Positions 42,102 through 51,729 of a stretch of DNA of 64,000 bases are shown piece by piece. A program made the position numbers and the translations under genes. This DNA comes from Clostridium thermosuccinogenes (GTDB lineage: Bacteria > Bacillota > Clostridia > Acetivibrionales > DSM-5807): NCBI RefSeq assembly GCF_002896855.1, contig NZ_CP021850.1, positions 2,257,665 to 2,321,664 on the forward strand. The letters are read 5' to 3'. A model generated the notes under the pieces. It was given only the letters and a program-made list of their open reading frames with translations. It did not search any database and was not told the DNA's origin. Position 1 is the stretch's first letter. Each line of letters begins with the position of its first letter.

Positions 42102-44183
42102 TTATGTATGCAATAGACTATCTATTTCTTCCGGCGGCAGCGGTCTGCTCACCAGGTATCCTTGCCCCAACTGGCATCCGGCTTCTTTTAAATATAACAA
42201 TTGCTCACTGGTTTCAATTCCCTCTGCCACCACGGTTAAATTCAAGCTTTTCGCCATCGCTATTATAGATTTAACCAGGTTTTGCTTTTTTGAAACATTA
42301 AGCAGGCCGTCAATAAATATCTTGTCTATTTTCAACTTGTCCAACTCAAAAAGATCAATCTGCCCAAGGGAAGAAAAACCCGTACCAAAATCGTCCATGG
42401 AGAATTTAATGCCGTACTTTTTCAGCCCCTTAAGGTTCTTGACAATCGTTGCCAGGTCGCCGGAAGATACTCTTTCAGTTATTTCCAATTCGATGTTATC
42501 GGGTTTGACATTATTTTTTTCTATAATTTCCATAACTCTTTTGCAAAACTCTGCGTGTTCCAACTGCTCTACCGAAATATTAACCGCTATAGGAAAGATA
42601 CCGTAACCTTTTTGCTTCCAAAGGTTGATTTGCTTGCATACCTGTTCCAGCACCCATTCTCCAATGTATTTAATATGTCCGGTTTTTTCTGCCAGAGGTA
42701 TGAATACATCCGGGGATACCCTGCCAAAAACAGGATTATCCCATCGCAGCAGCGCTTCCGCTCCTACAATATTCTTAGGATTTCCCACATCAAATATCGG
42801 CTGATAATAAACTGACATCTCTGAGTTGGATATTGCCATTGTCAAAAGGTTGGCCATCCGAAATCTCTCTTCAATTTCGCGGGAAATGTCCTCGGAATAA
42901 AAGAATATTCTCTTTTCTGACCGGCCATTTTTCTTATACAGAGCCGTTTCTGCATATCTTATCAAGGTTTCCGCATCCCTGCCGTCATCGGGAAACCTGC
43001 TGATTCCAATATTAGTTTCAATATTCAATACCGTATTTTCTATCATAAATGGCTGCCTGATGCTCTCCAGCAGCTTTTCCGCCAAGTTGACCACATCCGT
43101 TTCCTCGCCAATGGATTTTGACAGAATCACAAACTCATCTCCGCTATATCTGGATAAAATACTATTATCCTTTATTACCAGCAGCAATCGCTTTGAAATT
43201 TCAATCAATAGCTTGTCCCCGATATGATGCCCCAGAGAGCTATTGATTTCCCTAAAGCCTTCTATATCTATAAAAATGACTGAAAATCGCTCATTGTCCT
43301 TGCGGGTTTTAATATGCTTGTCCACAAGCTGCAGAAAGTGCCCACGGTTGTACAATCCTGTCAAAAGGTCTTTTTGCTGCAGTTCAGCCATTCTTCTGTC
43401 AATTTTCTTCTTTTCCGAAAGATCTTTGAAAATGCCGACATAATGGGTGGTTTTATTTTCTTCATCCTTTATGCTGCTTATGGTCAGCCATTCAGAGTAG
43501 AGTTCTCCGTTTTCAGCTTTGTTCCATATCTCTCCGCTCCATGTGCCCTTATTCTTCACTTGCTCCCACATTTCATTATAAAAGTGTTGATCCTGAATCC
43601 CTGACTTCAGTATGTTCATTTTCCTGCCCTTTACTTCCGGCAAGGAATAACCGGTTATTTTATTAAAAGCAGTATTTATCCATTGGATATGACCGTCGGT
43701 ATCGGTAATTACCACGCCTTCTGAAGTATTCTCCAGGATTTTTTTAAATACCGGCATTAAATCCTTGTTAAGATAATCTTTTTCGGTAAGCTGTCCTTTC
43801 AACTGTTCCGTCTCGTTGATATCTGTCATGACGGCGTAGAGAGTTCCGTTTTCATTAACAATTCTTATATCAGCCGGAAAGTCATTTCCGTCCTTTCTTT
43901 TATGCATCCATCTGAAGGATATCTTGTCTTCACTGCCAAGAGCGTTTTTGAAAATCTTCTCACCTTTATCAATTGAAGAACTTCCGTCCGGTTGTTTCTC
44001 AGGCGACAATTCATACAGCCTTCTGCCTATGATCTCTTTTTTGCTCTCATAACCAAATATCTTTACGGCAGCGTTATTGCAATCAATTACGACCGTGTCC
44101 CTTATAACATAAAGGGCACACGGAAACAGATCCAGCAAATTTTCATGTCTGTTCTTATGGCTTTTATATGTTTTTGTCACCAT
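42102..44183 (-). CDS. PAS-PAS-GGDEF-EAL c-di-GMP signalling protein
   Basis: A 693-residue protein with two PAS domains (about 12-125 and 145-265), a GGDEF domain with the variant loop RYSGDEFVIL (about 345) and a C-terminal EAL domain (about 435-693). The EAL residues needed for phosphodiesterase action are present: AEALLRW (EAL), IELEITE, DDFGTGFSSL, KIDKIFIDG and EGIET. It therefore probably degrades c-di-GMP, with the GGDEF part regulatory or weakly active. No membrane helices are seen. It heads the signalling gene row. Confidence 0.92.
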   Translation of the reverse strand: MVTKTYKSHKNRHENLLDLFPCALYVIRDTVVIDCNNAAVKIFGYESKKEIIGRRLYELSPEKQPDGSSSIDKGEKIFKNALGSEDKISFRWMHKRKDGNDFPADIRIVNENGTLYAVMTDINETEQLKGQLTEKDYLNKDLMPVFKKILENTSEGVVITDTDGHIQWINTAFNKITGYSLPEVKGRKMNILKSGIQDQHFYNEMWEQVKNKGTWSGEIWNKAENGELYSEWLTISSIKDEENKTTHYVGIFKDLSEKKKIDRRMAELQQKDLLTGLYNRGHFLQLVDKHIKTRKDNERFSVIFIDIEGFREINSSLGHHIGDKLLIEISKRLLLVIKDNSILSRYSGDEFVILSKSIGEETDVVNLAEKLLESIRQPFMIENTVLNIETNIGISRFPDDGRDAETLIRYAETALYKKNGRSEKRIFFYSEDISREIEERFRMANLLTMAISNSEMSVYYQPIFDVGNPKNIVGAEALLRWDNPVFGRVSPDVFIPLAEKTGHIKYIGEWVLEQVCKQINLWKQKGYGIFPIAVNISVEQLEHAEFCKRVMEIIEKNNVKPDNIELEITERVSSGDLATIVKNLKGLKKYGIKFSMDDFGTGFSSLGQIDLFELDKLKIDKIFIDGLLNVSKKQNLVKSIIAMAKSLNLTVVAEGIETSEQLLYLKEAGCQLGQGYLVSRPLPPEEIDSLLHT

Positions 44184-44511
44184 GTTTTCTCCCCGAACAT
44201 ATTATATAGTTTTATTATATCATTTTCCCTCAATTTAAATAATTGAAACTCGTTCAGAGAAGCAATTCTACATAATTCATTAAGTCATAATGCTTTAGAT
44301 GGCCAAGACAATTTCTCCGGCCTTCCAAATTGGATTTTTCTTTCATATAGTGGAATTCATCTGGCGCATCCACCTGCCCATGCATCTTATATAGCTTAGG
44401 AATGAATTCAGCTAAAATGGATGTATTGATTGCTGTATGCCTTGAATCCTTTTGGAACAACAATCATCCATTTCAATCAGCTGGTTTCAAACCAATTTTA
44501 TATAGGAAAAT
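44184..44511. other. Intergenic upstream of the c-di-GMP genes
   Basis: Apart from promoter sequence for the gene starting at 44183, a 69-codon minus frame (44254-44463) is open but lacks a ribosome site and family resemblance; I do not call it a gene. Confidence 0.4.
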
Positions 44512-44577
44512 AAAAAAGGCTAAATCGTACGCACGCCAGCCGCGGACATTTAGCCTATCCACCCGTGAAAGTACGGG
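44512..44577 (-). terminator. Double-hairpin terminator
   Basis: Read on the minus strand: a small hairpin CCCGTACTTTCACGGG, then a long stem closing with GGCTAAAT/ATTTAGCC (44518-44525, 44548-44555) with an inner GC-rich arm, then TTTTTTATT. It ends the transcript of the membrane protein gene at 44624. Confidence 0.75.
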
Positions 44578-44623
44578 AGCATGATTTCACTGTTATTGAA
44601 GTCATCAGCAATTAATTGTTAAA

Positions 44624-45076
44624 TCATTCACTAATATTTTTACCTTTTATGCTTTTATATAGATTTAGGGCTATATTGGCCGGAAATAAACGCTGCTCAA
44701 ACAAAAGGACAATTGATAGGCCAGCTCCAAGCAATCCAATAATAAAATACAAGACATGCAAAAAAGCAACCGCCCTTAGCATTACACATTGAACGACAAT
44801 CCATATGACTAATGCCCAACTAAAAACACTACTTATATATCCCTGGAATTTTGATTTGGCCCGCAGTGTAAAAGCACTGATGATATTCCCAAGTCCAATT
44901 ACAGTAAACAGAATAATACCAGGAATAAGGTAATCATCAAAAGGTGTATTTTTCAATGGGTCTAACGGCATTCCCAGCGGCGCCTTAGGATAAATAATTG
45001 CGGCTGATCCGCCAAACAGGGCTCCTATTCCCACAAATATATGCAAAACAAACAGCGCACGGTATATTCCCTTCAT
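44624..45076 (-). CDS. Hypothetical four-helix membrane protein
   Basis: A 150-residue protein with four predicted membrane helices (about 6-28, 50-70, 82-102, 104-128) and a short basic C-terminus. The loop after helix 1 (YPKAPLGMPLDPLKNTPF) is Pro-rich. I do not recognise a named family; it resembles small uncharacterised membrane proteins. It is preceded by GGAGGAT and followed by a strong double-hairpin terminator. Confidence 0.75.
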   Translation of the reverse strand: MKGIYRALFVLHIFVGIGALFGGSAAIIYPKAPLGMPLDPLKNTPFDDYLIPGIILFTVIGLGNIISAFTLRAKSKFQGYISSVFSWALVIWIVVQCVMLRAVAFLHVLYFIIGLLGAGLSIVLLFEQRLFPANIALNLYKSIKGKNISE

Positions 45077-45141
45077 TTTAATATAATCCTCCTTCCCGAC
45101 AGATTATAGCTTTTAGTAATGCCTCTCTTAACTCTGCATTC

Positions 45142-45363
45142 TCAATTATTTCTCTCAAACTGTATTCCTTTTTCAAGACAAGTTTCTATCGCCTTTTTCA
45201 TGCTATTTGCGAGTTCTGCGGTCTCTTTTTCCAGGCCTTGCCACTTATCAATGCACTCTCCAAGATAGGCTTTTTTAGCCATTTCAAGCAAGTTGGCTTG
45301 ATCTTCAGGAAGACGAGGTATTGCCCATTCTGCGGCCACATCCTTTGAAGAAATTTCACACAA
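45142..45363 (-). CDS. Possible small protein behind methyltransferase
   Basis: A 73-codon frame starting with TTG at 45363, one base after the methyltransferase stop. The peptide is hydrophilic and helical (LPEDQANLLEMAKKAYLGEC) and reads like coding sequence, but there is no Shine-Dalgarno. It may be a remnant of a C-terminal domain separated from its parent gene by mutation, or a coupled small protein. The function is unknown. Confidence 0.4.
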   Translation of the reverse strand: MCEISSKDVAAEWAIPRLPEDQANLLEMAKKAYLGECIDKWQGLEKETAELANSMKKAIETCLEKGIQFERNN

Positions 45364-45364
45364 G

Positions 45365-46033
45365 TCACTTTTGCCAAACCAGCAAATAGCGCCAAAAAAG
45401 CTTACGCTTAACCTTTGCCGTCGGGATATGTTTGTTTACCAATGACCTTATTTCATCCATCGTCATATATGTATCATGCCTGCCATGCCTTTCCCAAACT
45501 TCTTTTGCATGCTCATCGTCTTTATTAAGCCTGCCATTTTTTAATAAATTCATTATTATGTTAGGGAGAAAGGCACTTCCCCATATGATATAATCGCTTA
45601 AGGATTTTGCTTTCACAAGGTCCAATATAATGAGTCTGCCGCCTTTTTTAAGCTTATCCTTGGCAAAATTCAAAAGCCATTCATAAGGCAGATGGTGTGC
45701 TGTGGCCGTTGATATAATTACATCAAGGCTGTTGTCTTCAAACCCCATGTCGAGAATGTTTCCGCAAATATACTCAATATTCTTATTGGAATGCAAAGCC
45801 TTTGCCTTTTCAATCATCTTATCGGCAAGGTCAACTGCAATTACCCTTTTAGCTTTCCGGGACAGCATAAAGGAGAGTTCCCCTTTGCCGCATCCGATGT
45901 CAAGGCAAGTTTCTGCATTATGTGGTATAAGCTTTATTAGTTGATTGAAATAGCAATTATTGTGATTCCATTTTGGTTCATCAAGCTCCGATATTTCGTT
46001 GAAATCAGCTTTTACAACATTATAATCTTCCAT
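45365..46033 (-). CDS. Class I SAM-dependent methyltransferase
   Basis: A 222-residue methyltransferase of the ubiE/methyltransferase-11 type. SAM-site motifs: CLDIGCGKGELSFML (about 42-56, motif I), VIAVDLADKMIEKA (about 64), and the post-I DNSLDVIISTATAHHLPYEW (about 97-116); motif III is KKGGRLIILDLV (about 128). The substrate cannot be told. Confidence 0.9.
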   Translation of the reverse strand: MEDYNVVKADFNEISELDEPKWNHNNCYFNQLIKLIPHNAETCLDIGCGKGELSFMLSRKAKRVIAVDLADKMIEKAKALHSNKNIEYICGNILDMGFEDNSLDVIISTATAHHLPYEWLLNFAKDKLKKGGRLIILDLVKAKSLSDYIIWGSAFLPNIIMNLLKNGRLNKDDEHAKEVWERHGRHDTYMTMDEIRSLVNKHIPTAKVKRKLFWRYLLVWQK

Positions 46034-46117
46034 TTTCTTCCCTCACAAAATTTTATTTCGCCATCTCGCCATCTTTAGTTTCCTCACATTTTATTTACCA
46101 TTACAGGATGCTCTTAA

Positions 46118-46645
46118 CTATGATCTATGATGCTCCAGTTCATTGCCATCAGCATCATAAATATGATATTCATTGCCTTTGAAATCTCCATCCCCAACAG
46201 CATATACCATGTCCATATCTGATGAACTGAACCTTACCCCTTCTATGTTGTTCCATACCACTTTATCTACAGAATCATCATAGATGATTCCAAAGTAAAC
46301 CCATTTTTTCCCTTTGTCATAAGTTGAGCCATACAGTCCTACCCTCAGGTCTTCGTGGTAAGGTGCTAATTCTGCATTAACATCAACAATCCTATATCCG
46401 GCAATCTTCTTTTCCGCAACTGCACAGTTCACATTACCTCTGCCATTATAATAAAAGAGCAAGCTTTTGTTTTGATTTATGTCGACTTGTTCAATGAGTG
46501 CACAATACATAAGTATGCTATCTTGTTTGCCCATATACCCTTTTTCCAGGGCGGCCAAAGGTGTCTTAGGCTGCTTGTACCAAGCTGCAAATATTAACCC
46601 ACATAAAAGGAATGCTATAGCTGCAATCAGTTTTATTCTTTTCAT
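46118..46645 (-). CDS. Secreted or membrane-anchored hypothetical protein
   Basis: A 175-residue protein with an N-terminal signal/anchor helix (RIKLIAAIAFLLCGLIFAAW, residues 3-22) and a soluble domain rich in Tyr and Asp, with strands such as KKWVYFGIIYDDSV and a C-terminal YHIYDADGNELEHH. A Cys in the hydrophobic stretch is not in a clear lipobox. I do not recognise the family. Confidence 0.75.
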   Translation of the reverse strand: MKRIKLIAAIAFLLCGLIFAAWYKQPKTPLAALEKGYMGKQDSILMYCALIEQVDINQNKSLLFYYNGRGNVNCAVAEKKIAGYRIVDVNAELAPYHEDLRVGLYGSTYDKGKKWVYFGIIYDDSVDKVVWNNIEGVRFSSSDMDMVYAVGDGDFKGNEYHIYDADGNELEHHRS

Positions 46646-46983
46646 TTGACAATCCTCCCATAATAAAACCCTTAAATACTTATCTTAAGTACTTATATCA
46701 TGCTTTTCTTCAAATCCATACCAAATATCATTATTTTACACTAAAGAACCTGAAAAATCATCTACTTTTCCTCATCTCTCTCTTATATTTTATATTCTAT
46801 GTTCTCATTCCCGTATCTTGAAATATAGGTACGCTTTAAATGCCCGACGTGATACTTTAAGTTTAACAGAATAAGGTTCTGCAAGTAACAATATCCCTCC
46901 AACTCCGGTGGTGGCAAGGAACCTGTTGTCATAGAAAAGGTTTTGCCACTTCCGCACCCTACCCAAGGCATGATTGCTCATGT
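46646..46983. other. Intergenic, nothing convincing
   Basis: Two overlapping 60-codon minus frames lie here (46783-46971, 46805-46996), one containing a GCGSGKTFS stretch that superficially resembles a P-loop, but the context around it is not NTPase-like. I see no supported gene. Confidence 0.4.
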
Positions 46984-48746
46984 TTAGCGGTACCATTGCT
47001 CCTGTGAGGTATATAACCTTTTATATTCGCCATTCTTATTTATTAAGCTGTCATGGGTGCCGATTTCGCATATCTGCCCATCCTTCATTACGATAATTTT
47101 GTCGGCGAATTTGCAAAGACCGACCCTGTGAGATATTATAACAGCTGTCTTATCCCTAGCTATTTCAATGAATTGCTTTAATATTTCCGTTTCAACAACA
47201 GGGTCCAGTGCGCTGGTAGGTTCGTCCAGGATTACAAATGCACTGTCTGAAACGCACGCTCTCGCAATCGCCACACGCTGCCATTGCCCCCCGGACAGAT
47301 CAACGCCGTCGTCTTCCAGCTTGCCTAAATTGGTATCGATACCTTTAGGCATCTTGTTCAACACTTCTGTCGCCAATCCTTTATTGACAGCATCCAATAT
47401 AGCTTTATCATCCTTTAGCTTATCAATATCTCCAAAAGCAATGTTTTCTCTTAATGTTAATGAATAGCTTGAGTAATCCTGAAAAACAACACTATAGATC
47501 CGTTTTAATTGGGAGAATGGTATATCGTCCAAATTGATGCCGTTTATTGTGATTTTTCCGCTATCAGGCTTATAAAGTTTGCAAAGCAGTTTGATAATCG
47601 TGGACTTACCGGCCCCATTTTCCCCAACTATGGCAACTCTCTGCCTGGGAGATATTTCAAAAGGCACACCTTTTAGGACGGGTTTTATTTGTTTTTGGAT
47701 ATGTGAAATGCACATTGTCAAATACGATATGCGGTTTAATAATATCAATGGATTTTTCTTTTTCGTCAATTTCAGGCAATGACAAGAAAGTATGATAGTG
47801 TTTTATCTCTAAATATTGCTGGGATAAGCTTGAAAAATTCCTTGACAATGTTTCACTCAACCCCAAAACCGTTGCCGCAGACCCAATCACTGCCACAAAT
47901 ATTCCAATGCTTACAGCTTGATGATAAATTGACCATATGAGGGAGAAGACTACGAAACCAGCCTATAATATTATCAGCAACGCACTTATCGCAAAATACT
48001 TCTGGGAACGGATAGTAGTTTTTACACGCTCATCAAGCACCTTTTTGTTCGTTTTTTCCATTTGGACAATATGTAATCAATCGCACTGAATATTTTCAAC
48101 TCAAACAGGGATGTCTTTGAATTCAATAAGCCGCTTAAATACTCTAAACGGCGCTCTTGCTCTGATTGTGAATTAAACAGGGTGTTCATCATATCCATGG
48201 CTTTAAAGTCCAACCACAAAATGAGCATGAGTATTAGTATGAACGCCAAAGAAAACCCTACCGACACTTGAGCAAATATTATGGTCGTTCCCAATATTGT
48301 AATTATCAGAGTGATTATATTTATTGTGGTAAGAAAAATATTAAGGATTTTTCATGGGGTGCGCCGCCCATCCGATTAATTGTATCCGCTACTTCTTTAT
48401 CCTCAAAGCATTGATATTCCAGTCTTCTAAATTTATCAACAACAGTGGAAGTGAGGTTTTTATTTATATTTCTCTTTAATGAAATATTTAATATATTATC
48501 AAAAAATCCATTGCCGGCATCAAATAATAACGAAACAAGCAGTAAAGACATAAATAAGGCAACGCGCCATATATCAGCGGTTCCCTTCACATATGATTCA
48601 ATGCTGTTTATGAGGTTTTGTGTGAAAAATATACTTAGTGGAGTCAAAACCGCCGCCAATATGCTTTGCAAAATTTTAATGCCGGCGGGGATTTTCGCAT
48701 TCATAAAAATGATTTTTATTGAGCTTAATGCTTGCTTTAACAACGT
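46984..48746 (-). pseudogene. Frameshifted ABC transporter (permease-ATPase)
   Basis: The remains of one ABC half-transporter, broken into four reading frames. The membrane part begins near 48746 (TTG with GGAAGGGTG upstream; hydrophobic helices KILQSILAAVLTPLSIFF). Frameshifts occur near 48345 (one base missing in an A-run, after NRMGGAPHE), near 48070 (one base missing in an A-run, after SKWKK) and near 47685 (one extra A, after YPKTNK); a TAG also interrupts the frame near 47964. The ATPase domain (46984-47769) is intact: GENGAGKSTIIKLLCKLY, VDLSGGQWQRVAIARA, VILDEPTSALDP. All indels are in homopolymers, so sequencing error is possible, but four lesions in one gene make decay more likely. 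A structured leader lies upstream. Confidence 0.85.
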
Positions 48747-48809
48747 TCTTTCACCCTTCCACAAAATACAGATTTTCCCACAGAGCATCCTCCGGTTGAT
48801 TTTAAACAT

Positions 48810-48930
48810 AAAAACCCCGCAGAATTACTCTCAAGAGTGACTCCGAAGGGTTATAACCATTCGTGCAGGACTTTCATGGTCCCTGTGCTGCTCACACATT
48901 AGTGCTTAAGCACACTCACTTTTTTGGTAT
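48810..48930 (-). promoter_or_regulatory. Structured leader with attenuator-like terminator
   Basis: On the minus strand, upstream of the broken ABC gene: a palindrome GTGCTTAAGCAC (48901-48913 region), a hairpin CAGGGAC/GTCCTG around CATGAAA, and then a terminator stem (AACCC..GGGGTT, inner ACTCT/AGAGT) followed by TTTTT at 48810-48814. The U-run ends just before an ATG at 48809, so the true start is downstream. The layout is that of a transcription-attenuated leader; I could not match it to a known riboswitch. Confidence 0.6.
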
Positions 48931-49001
48931 TATTTCATATGTTTCCCAGGTTGTCAATGCTGATTTAAACTTTTAATCCTCAAGCTGGGAACTCTCAACC
49001 A

Positions 49002-49466
49002 TTACTTCCTAGCCTTTCCCGTCAAATGCTCAATTTCAATTTTAATGACCTTTGCTTTGGTGCTGTCCTTCTTTATGTATTCCATACCCTTTTCCATAAA
49101 CTCGCTGGAATACTTCTGAATGAGTGCGATCAATGCGTCCTCCTTTTCCTTATCATGCACTTCTGTTGCACGTCCAAACGCAATCGCACTTTCATACTTA
49201 TAGCTGAACTTTTCAGGTATTGGTTCAGTATTGCCCACTACACAAAAGGAAACCCTATTATTAAATTTGATGTTATCGAGCTTACACCCTTCGCCGGCGC
49301 AATGAAAATAGATTTTTCCTTCACTGTATACATAGTTCAGCGGAACCCCATAGGCATATCCATTTTCACCCACTGTAGATAACACTCCGAATTTACCTTT
49401 CTCCAGCAAATCAACAGCCTGCTCGTTATCAATACTCCTGTCTTTTCTCCTCATTTCCTTGAACAT
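49002..49466 (-). CDS. Pyridoxamine 5'-phosphate oxidase-family protein
   Basis: A 154-residue FMN-binding split-barrel protein of the NimA-like PNPOx group. Typical elements are FGVLSTVGENGYAYGVPLNY (about 25-44), KIYFHCAGEGCKLDNI (about 51-66, with the flavin-site His/Cys segment) and RVSFCVVG (about 71). Such proteins can reduce or bind nitro-aromatic and other small molecules. ATG 49466 follows AAGGAGAG. The gene is adjacent to the APH-like kinase but no operon is certain. Confidence 0.88.
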   Translation of the reverse strand: MFKEMRRKDRSIDNEQAVDLLEKGKFGVLSTVGENGYAYGVPLNYVYSEGKIYFHCAGEGCKLDNIKFNNRVSFCVVGNTEPIPEKFSYKYESAIAFGRATEVHDKEKEDALIALIQKYSSEFMEKGMEYIKKDSTKAKVIKIEIEHLTGKARK

Positions 49467-49516
49467 ACCATCTCTCTCCTTGTCCATTGTTTTATATCGC
49501 TCGCATTTGCCATGCT

Positions 49517-50314
49517 TTAAAAGAACTCATCCAATAATTTATAATACTCTATTTTTGAGTAATCTATTTTATCCATGCCGTATTCCTTGAATAGAAGCGG
49601 AATCCATTTTTCACCAAAATTATATGCCAGGCTTCTGGCAACCAGGGCAATATCCTGGTATCTGTCGGCAATTCCTCCTCTGCCCCAGTCAATAAAGCCG
49701 CCTATATCTCCGTTATTTATTATAATATTAGGCAGGCAATAATCACCATGGGTAAAAACAAGGTCCTCCTCGGCAGGCTTTGTAGCTATCAACTCCTGAA
49801 ACAAGTCAATGGCTTTCCTTCCTTTACGGATGTCGTCAAAATCATCTTCGTCCACAAGCCCATTAACCGTTCTATACTCAGCCTCTTTCAACTTTATACT
49901 CAACCTCTGGTCAAAAGGGCAGTCTTTTATGTCTACACTATGTATCATTCTTAATCCTTTTGCCAACAATCGAACCAATTTAGGCAAATCGCTTTCAAAA
50001 GAAGGGGCGCAGGAATGGATTCCTTTAACTTCAGTCATCAGAAAATATTCATATTCGCTGTCATGGATGAATAATAATACCTTTGGTACCGGAAGCTTCC
50101 CTTCCAACCATTTCAGAAGATCAACCTCCCTTTCCATGCTCAAGTTCAGTTTCCTGGGCATTATTTTAAGATACCTGTTTTGTCCCGACTCATCTGACAG
50201 CATATAAGTGTACGCACCGGACTCGCCAATTGTTACCTGCTTCCATTTGCTCTTTTCCACCTTAATTCTTAACTCCTCAGGGAGTGCCTCTAAATCCCAT
50301 TTCTTATTATCCAT
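49517..50314 (-). CDS. APH(3')-type aminoglycoside phosphotransferase-like kinase
   Basis: A 265-residue small-molecule kinase of the APH(3') group. The catalytic loop is VFTHGDYCLPNIII (about 186-199; Asp of HGD and the following Asn), the metal-binding segment is GGFIDWGRGGIADRYQDIAL (about 207-226), and the C-terminus YGMDKIDYSKIEYYKLLDEFF-type tail matches APH(3') enzymes. Function as an antibiotic-resistance enzyme is plausible but environmental homologues often have unknown substrates. The ATG at 50314 is preferred to GTG 50329. Confidence 0.88.
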   Translation of the reverse strand: MDNKKWDLEALPEELRIKVEKSKWKQVTIGESGAYTYMLSDESGQNRYLKIMPRKLNLSMEREVDLLKWLEGKLPVPKVLLFIHDSEYEYFLMTEVKGIHSCAPSFESDLPKLVRLLAKGLRMIHSVDIKDCPFDQRLSIKLKEAEYRTVNGLVDEDDFDDIRKGRKAIDLFQELIATKPAEEDLVFTHGDYCLPNIIINNGDIGGFIDWGRGGIADRYQDIALVARSLAYNFGEKWIPLLFKEYGMDKIDYSKIEYYKLLDEFF

Positions 50315-50458
50315 TTGCTTACCACTCACTTCCTTGTAAGTTTATATGTTACTCTTACCCGAAGGGCCTATAACGATTCTTCTTTAACCTGTCCCCATCT
50401 TTTGCCTTTGTTCTCCATCATTAATCCTTCGAAATATCCAGTCAATTTTTTGCTAAAT

Positions 50459-51574
50459 CTACTTAAGCTTAATCCAATGTATTCGCCTTTCTTTCCTAAA
50501 TCCTGCCTTTAATGCGAGATTCATAGACTTTATATTATCTTCCTCGATATGCACAAAGGGCAGCTCACCAATTTGCAGCAACCTTCTTATCATTGCAACG
50601 GTTACATCCGTCCCATAACCTTTCCTTCTATACTCTAACAAGACATTCAGGAAACCTATGGCACCATCATCATGGGTGATAGCCCATGCCACCAATTTCC
50701 CATCCTCATAAATTCCAAGAGCAATCCCGTTTTTTATCCTGTCTTCAATATACTCAATGGATATATACTCTTTATATTTGGAGTTTTCGTATATATATGG
50801 GGCGTCAGCAATTGATAAATCAACAACATTGGACATTATATGCGGCAATGGCATATTTTCATCATAAACCAGTTTCATGCTGGTAAGCCTGGACCTTATT
50901 TCCCTATCCTTCACGATATATGGAAGCATCCAGTCCTCAAGCACTGCAAAGCATTTATCCTCTTCATCCAATCCCTCAATCAGTTGAAGGAACTCTTCTT
51001 TGGAGTTGCTGCTTATGTAAACCCAATTCTCATCGCTTTTTCCTCTGACGAGCACTGAATCTCCAGCATCATCAAAAGTTTGAACAGGGTAGTTTTTTAT
51101 GAAGTTGATTATATTGATGTTTCTTATTCTGTCTTTTTCGAGTAGTCTTAATGTCTTGCTGCTCAAAAATTCCAACACTTTACTATGCAGTTTTGGCTGT
51201 ATATCTGCATAGGTAAGGTTATCAGGCATCGCTGTCAATAAAGTAATTTCGCATATTTCACTCTCCGGCAAAGGCCCTATTTCAGCAACCTTTGCATAAA
51301 ACAATCTCCCGAAGGTAGTTGTCCCACTTATGGTAACAGAGTAGTCGCATATGGGATCAACTTCGTATTTTACCGCACCTGTTTCCTCAAATAACTCCCT
51401 TGATGCAGTTACATTAATATCTTCCTTCTCTTCCCTGTGCCCACCCGGTATTTCCCACGTGTTCCTGTCCTTATGCCTCACAAATATCCATTTACCTTTG
51501 TAAGCGGCGCAAATAACTGCAAAATTGAACTTTTCATTGCTTATTTCGCCTAAACTGTAAAAATCTATTTTCAT
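50459..51574 (-). CDS. Nudix hydrolase-GNAT acetyltransferase fusion
   Basis: A 371-residue two-domain protein. The N-terminal Nudix domain has a complete Nudix box: GGHREEKEDINVTASRELFE then ETGA (about 44-67; pattern Gx5Ex7REUXEExGU). After a linker of about 70 residues comes a C-terminal GNAT acetyltransferase domain (about 215-371) with acetyl-CoA-binding RRKGYGTDVTVAMIRRLL and the C-terminal NIKSMNLALKAGFRKE. The combination is uncommon; the substrate is unknown. ATG 51574 has GGAG 7 bases upstream. Confidence 0.86.
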   Translation of the reverse strand: MKIDFYSLGEISNEKFNFAVICAAYKGKWIFVRHKDRNTWEIPGGHREEKEDINVTASRELFEETGAVKYEVDPICDYSVTISGTTTFGRLFYAKVAEIGPLPESEICEITLLTAMPDNLTYADIQPKLHSKVLEFLSSKTLRLLEKDRIRNINIINFIKNYPVQTFDDAGDSVLVRGKSDENWVYISSNSKEEFLQLIEGLDEEDKCFAVLEDWMLPYIVKDREIRSRLTSMKLVYDENMPLPHIMSNVVDLSIADAPYIYENSKYKEYISIEYIEDRIKNGIALGIYEDGKLVAWAITHDDGAIGFLNVLLEYRRKGYGTDVTVAMIRRLLQIGELPFVHIEEDNIKSMNLALKAGFRKERRIHWIKLK

Positions 51575-51729
51575 AATCATGCTCCGATTTTTTTAGTTTT
51601 TCTTATTGTAGCGTCTTCGCTATAAAACCGGTTTGAATTCGGCCGATTGAAGTGGTAAAATCTGGATGATAGCATTGAAAAGGTATACCAGCAGCGGTTA
51701 TTGATTATGGTAAAAAACTCACCTACAAA

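Noticed and set aside
44512-44577. c-di-GMP riboswitch near the GGDEF genes
   Set aside because: The sequence lacks the conserved GEMM core elements and reads as a terminator (hairpin plus U-run) for the opposite gene.
46783-46996. Small P-loop protein (GCGSGKTFS)
   Set aside because: The surrounding residues do not continue as an NTPase, the frame overlaps the ABC gene end, and there is no ribosome site.
46984-48746. Interpreting the broken ABC transporter as several small genes
   Set aside because: The fragments align end to end as one transporter with homopolymer frameshifts, so separate genes are not supported.
48810-48930. Known riboswitch or T-box upstream of the ABC pseudogene
   Set aside because: No T-box NCCA-pairing bulge, SAM, TPP, purine or lysine core was recognised; kept only as a structured leader.
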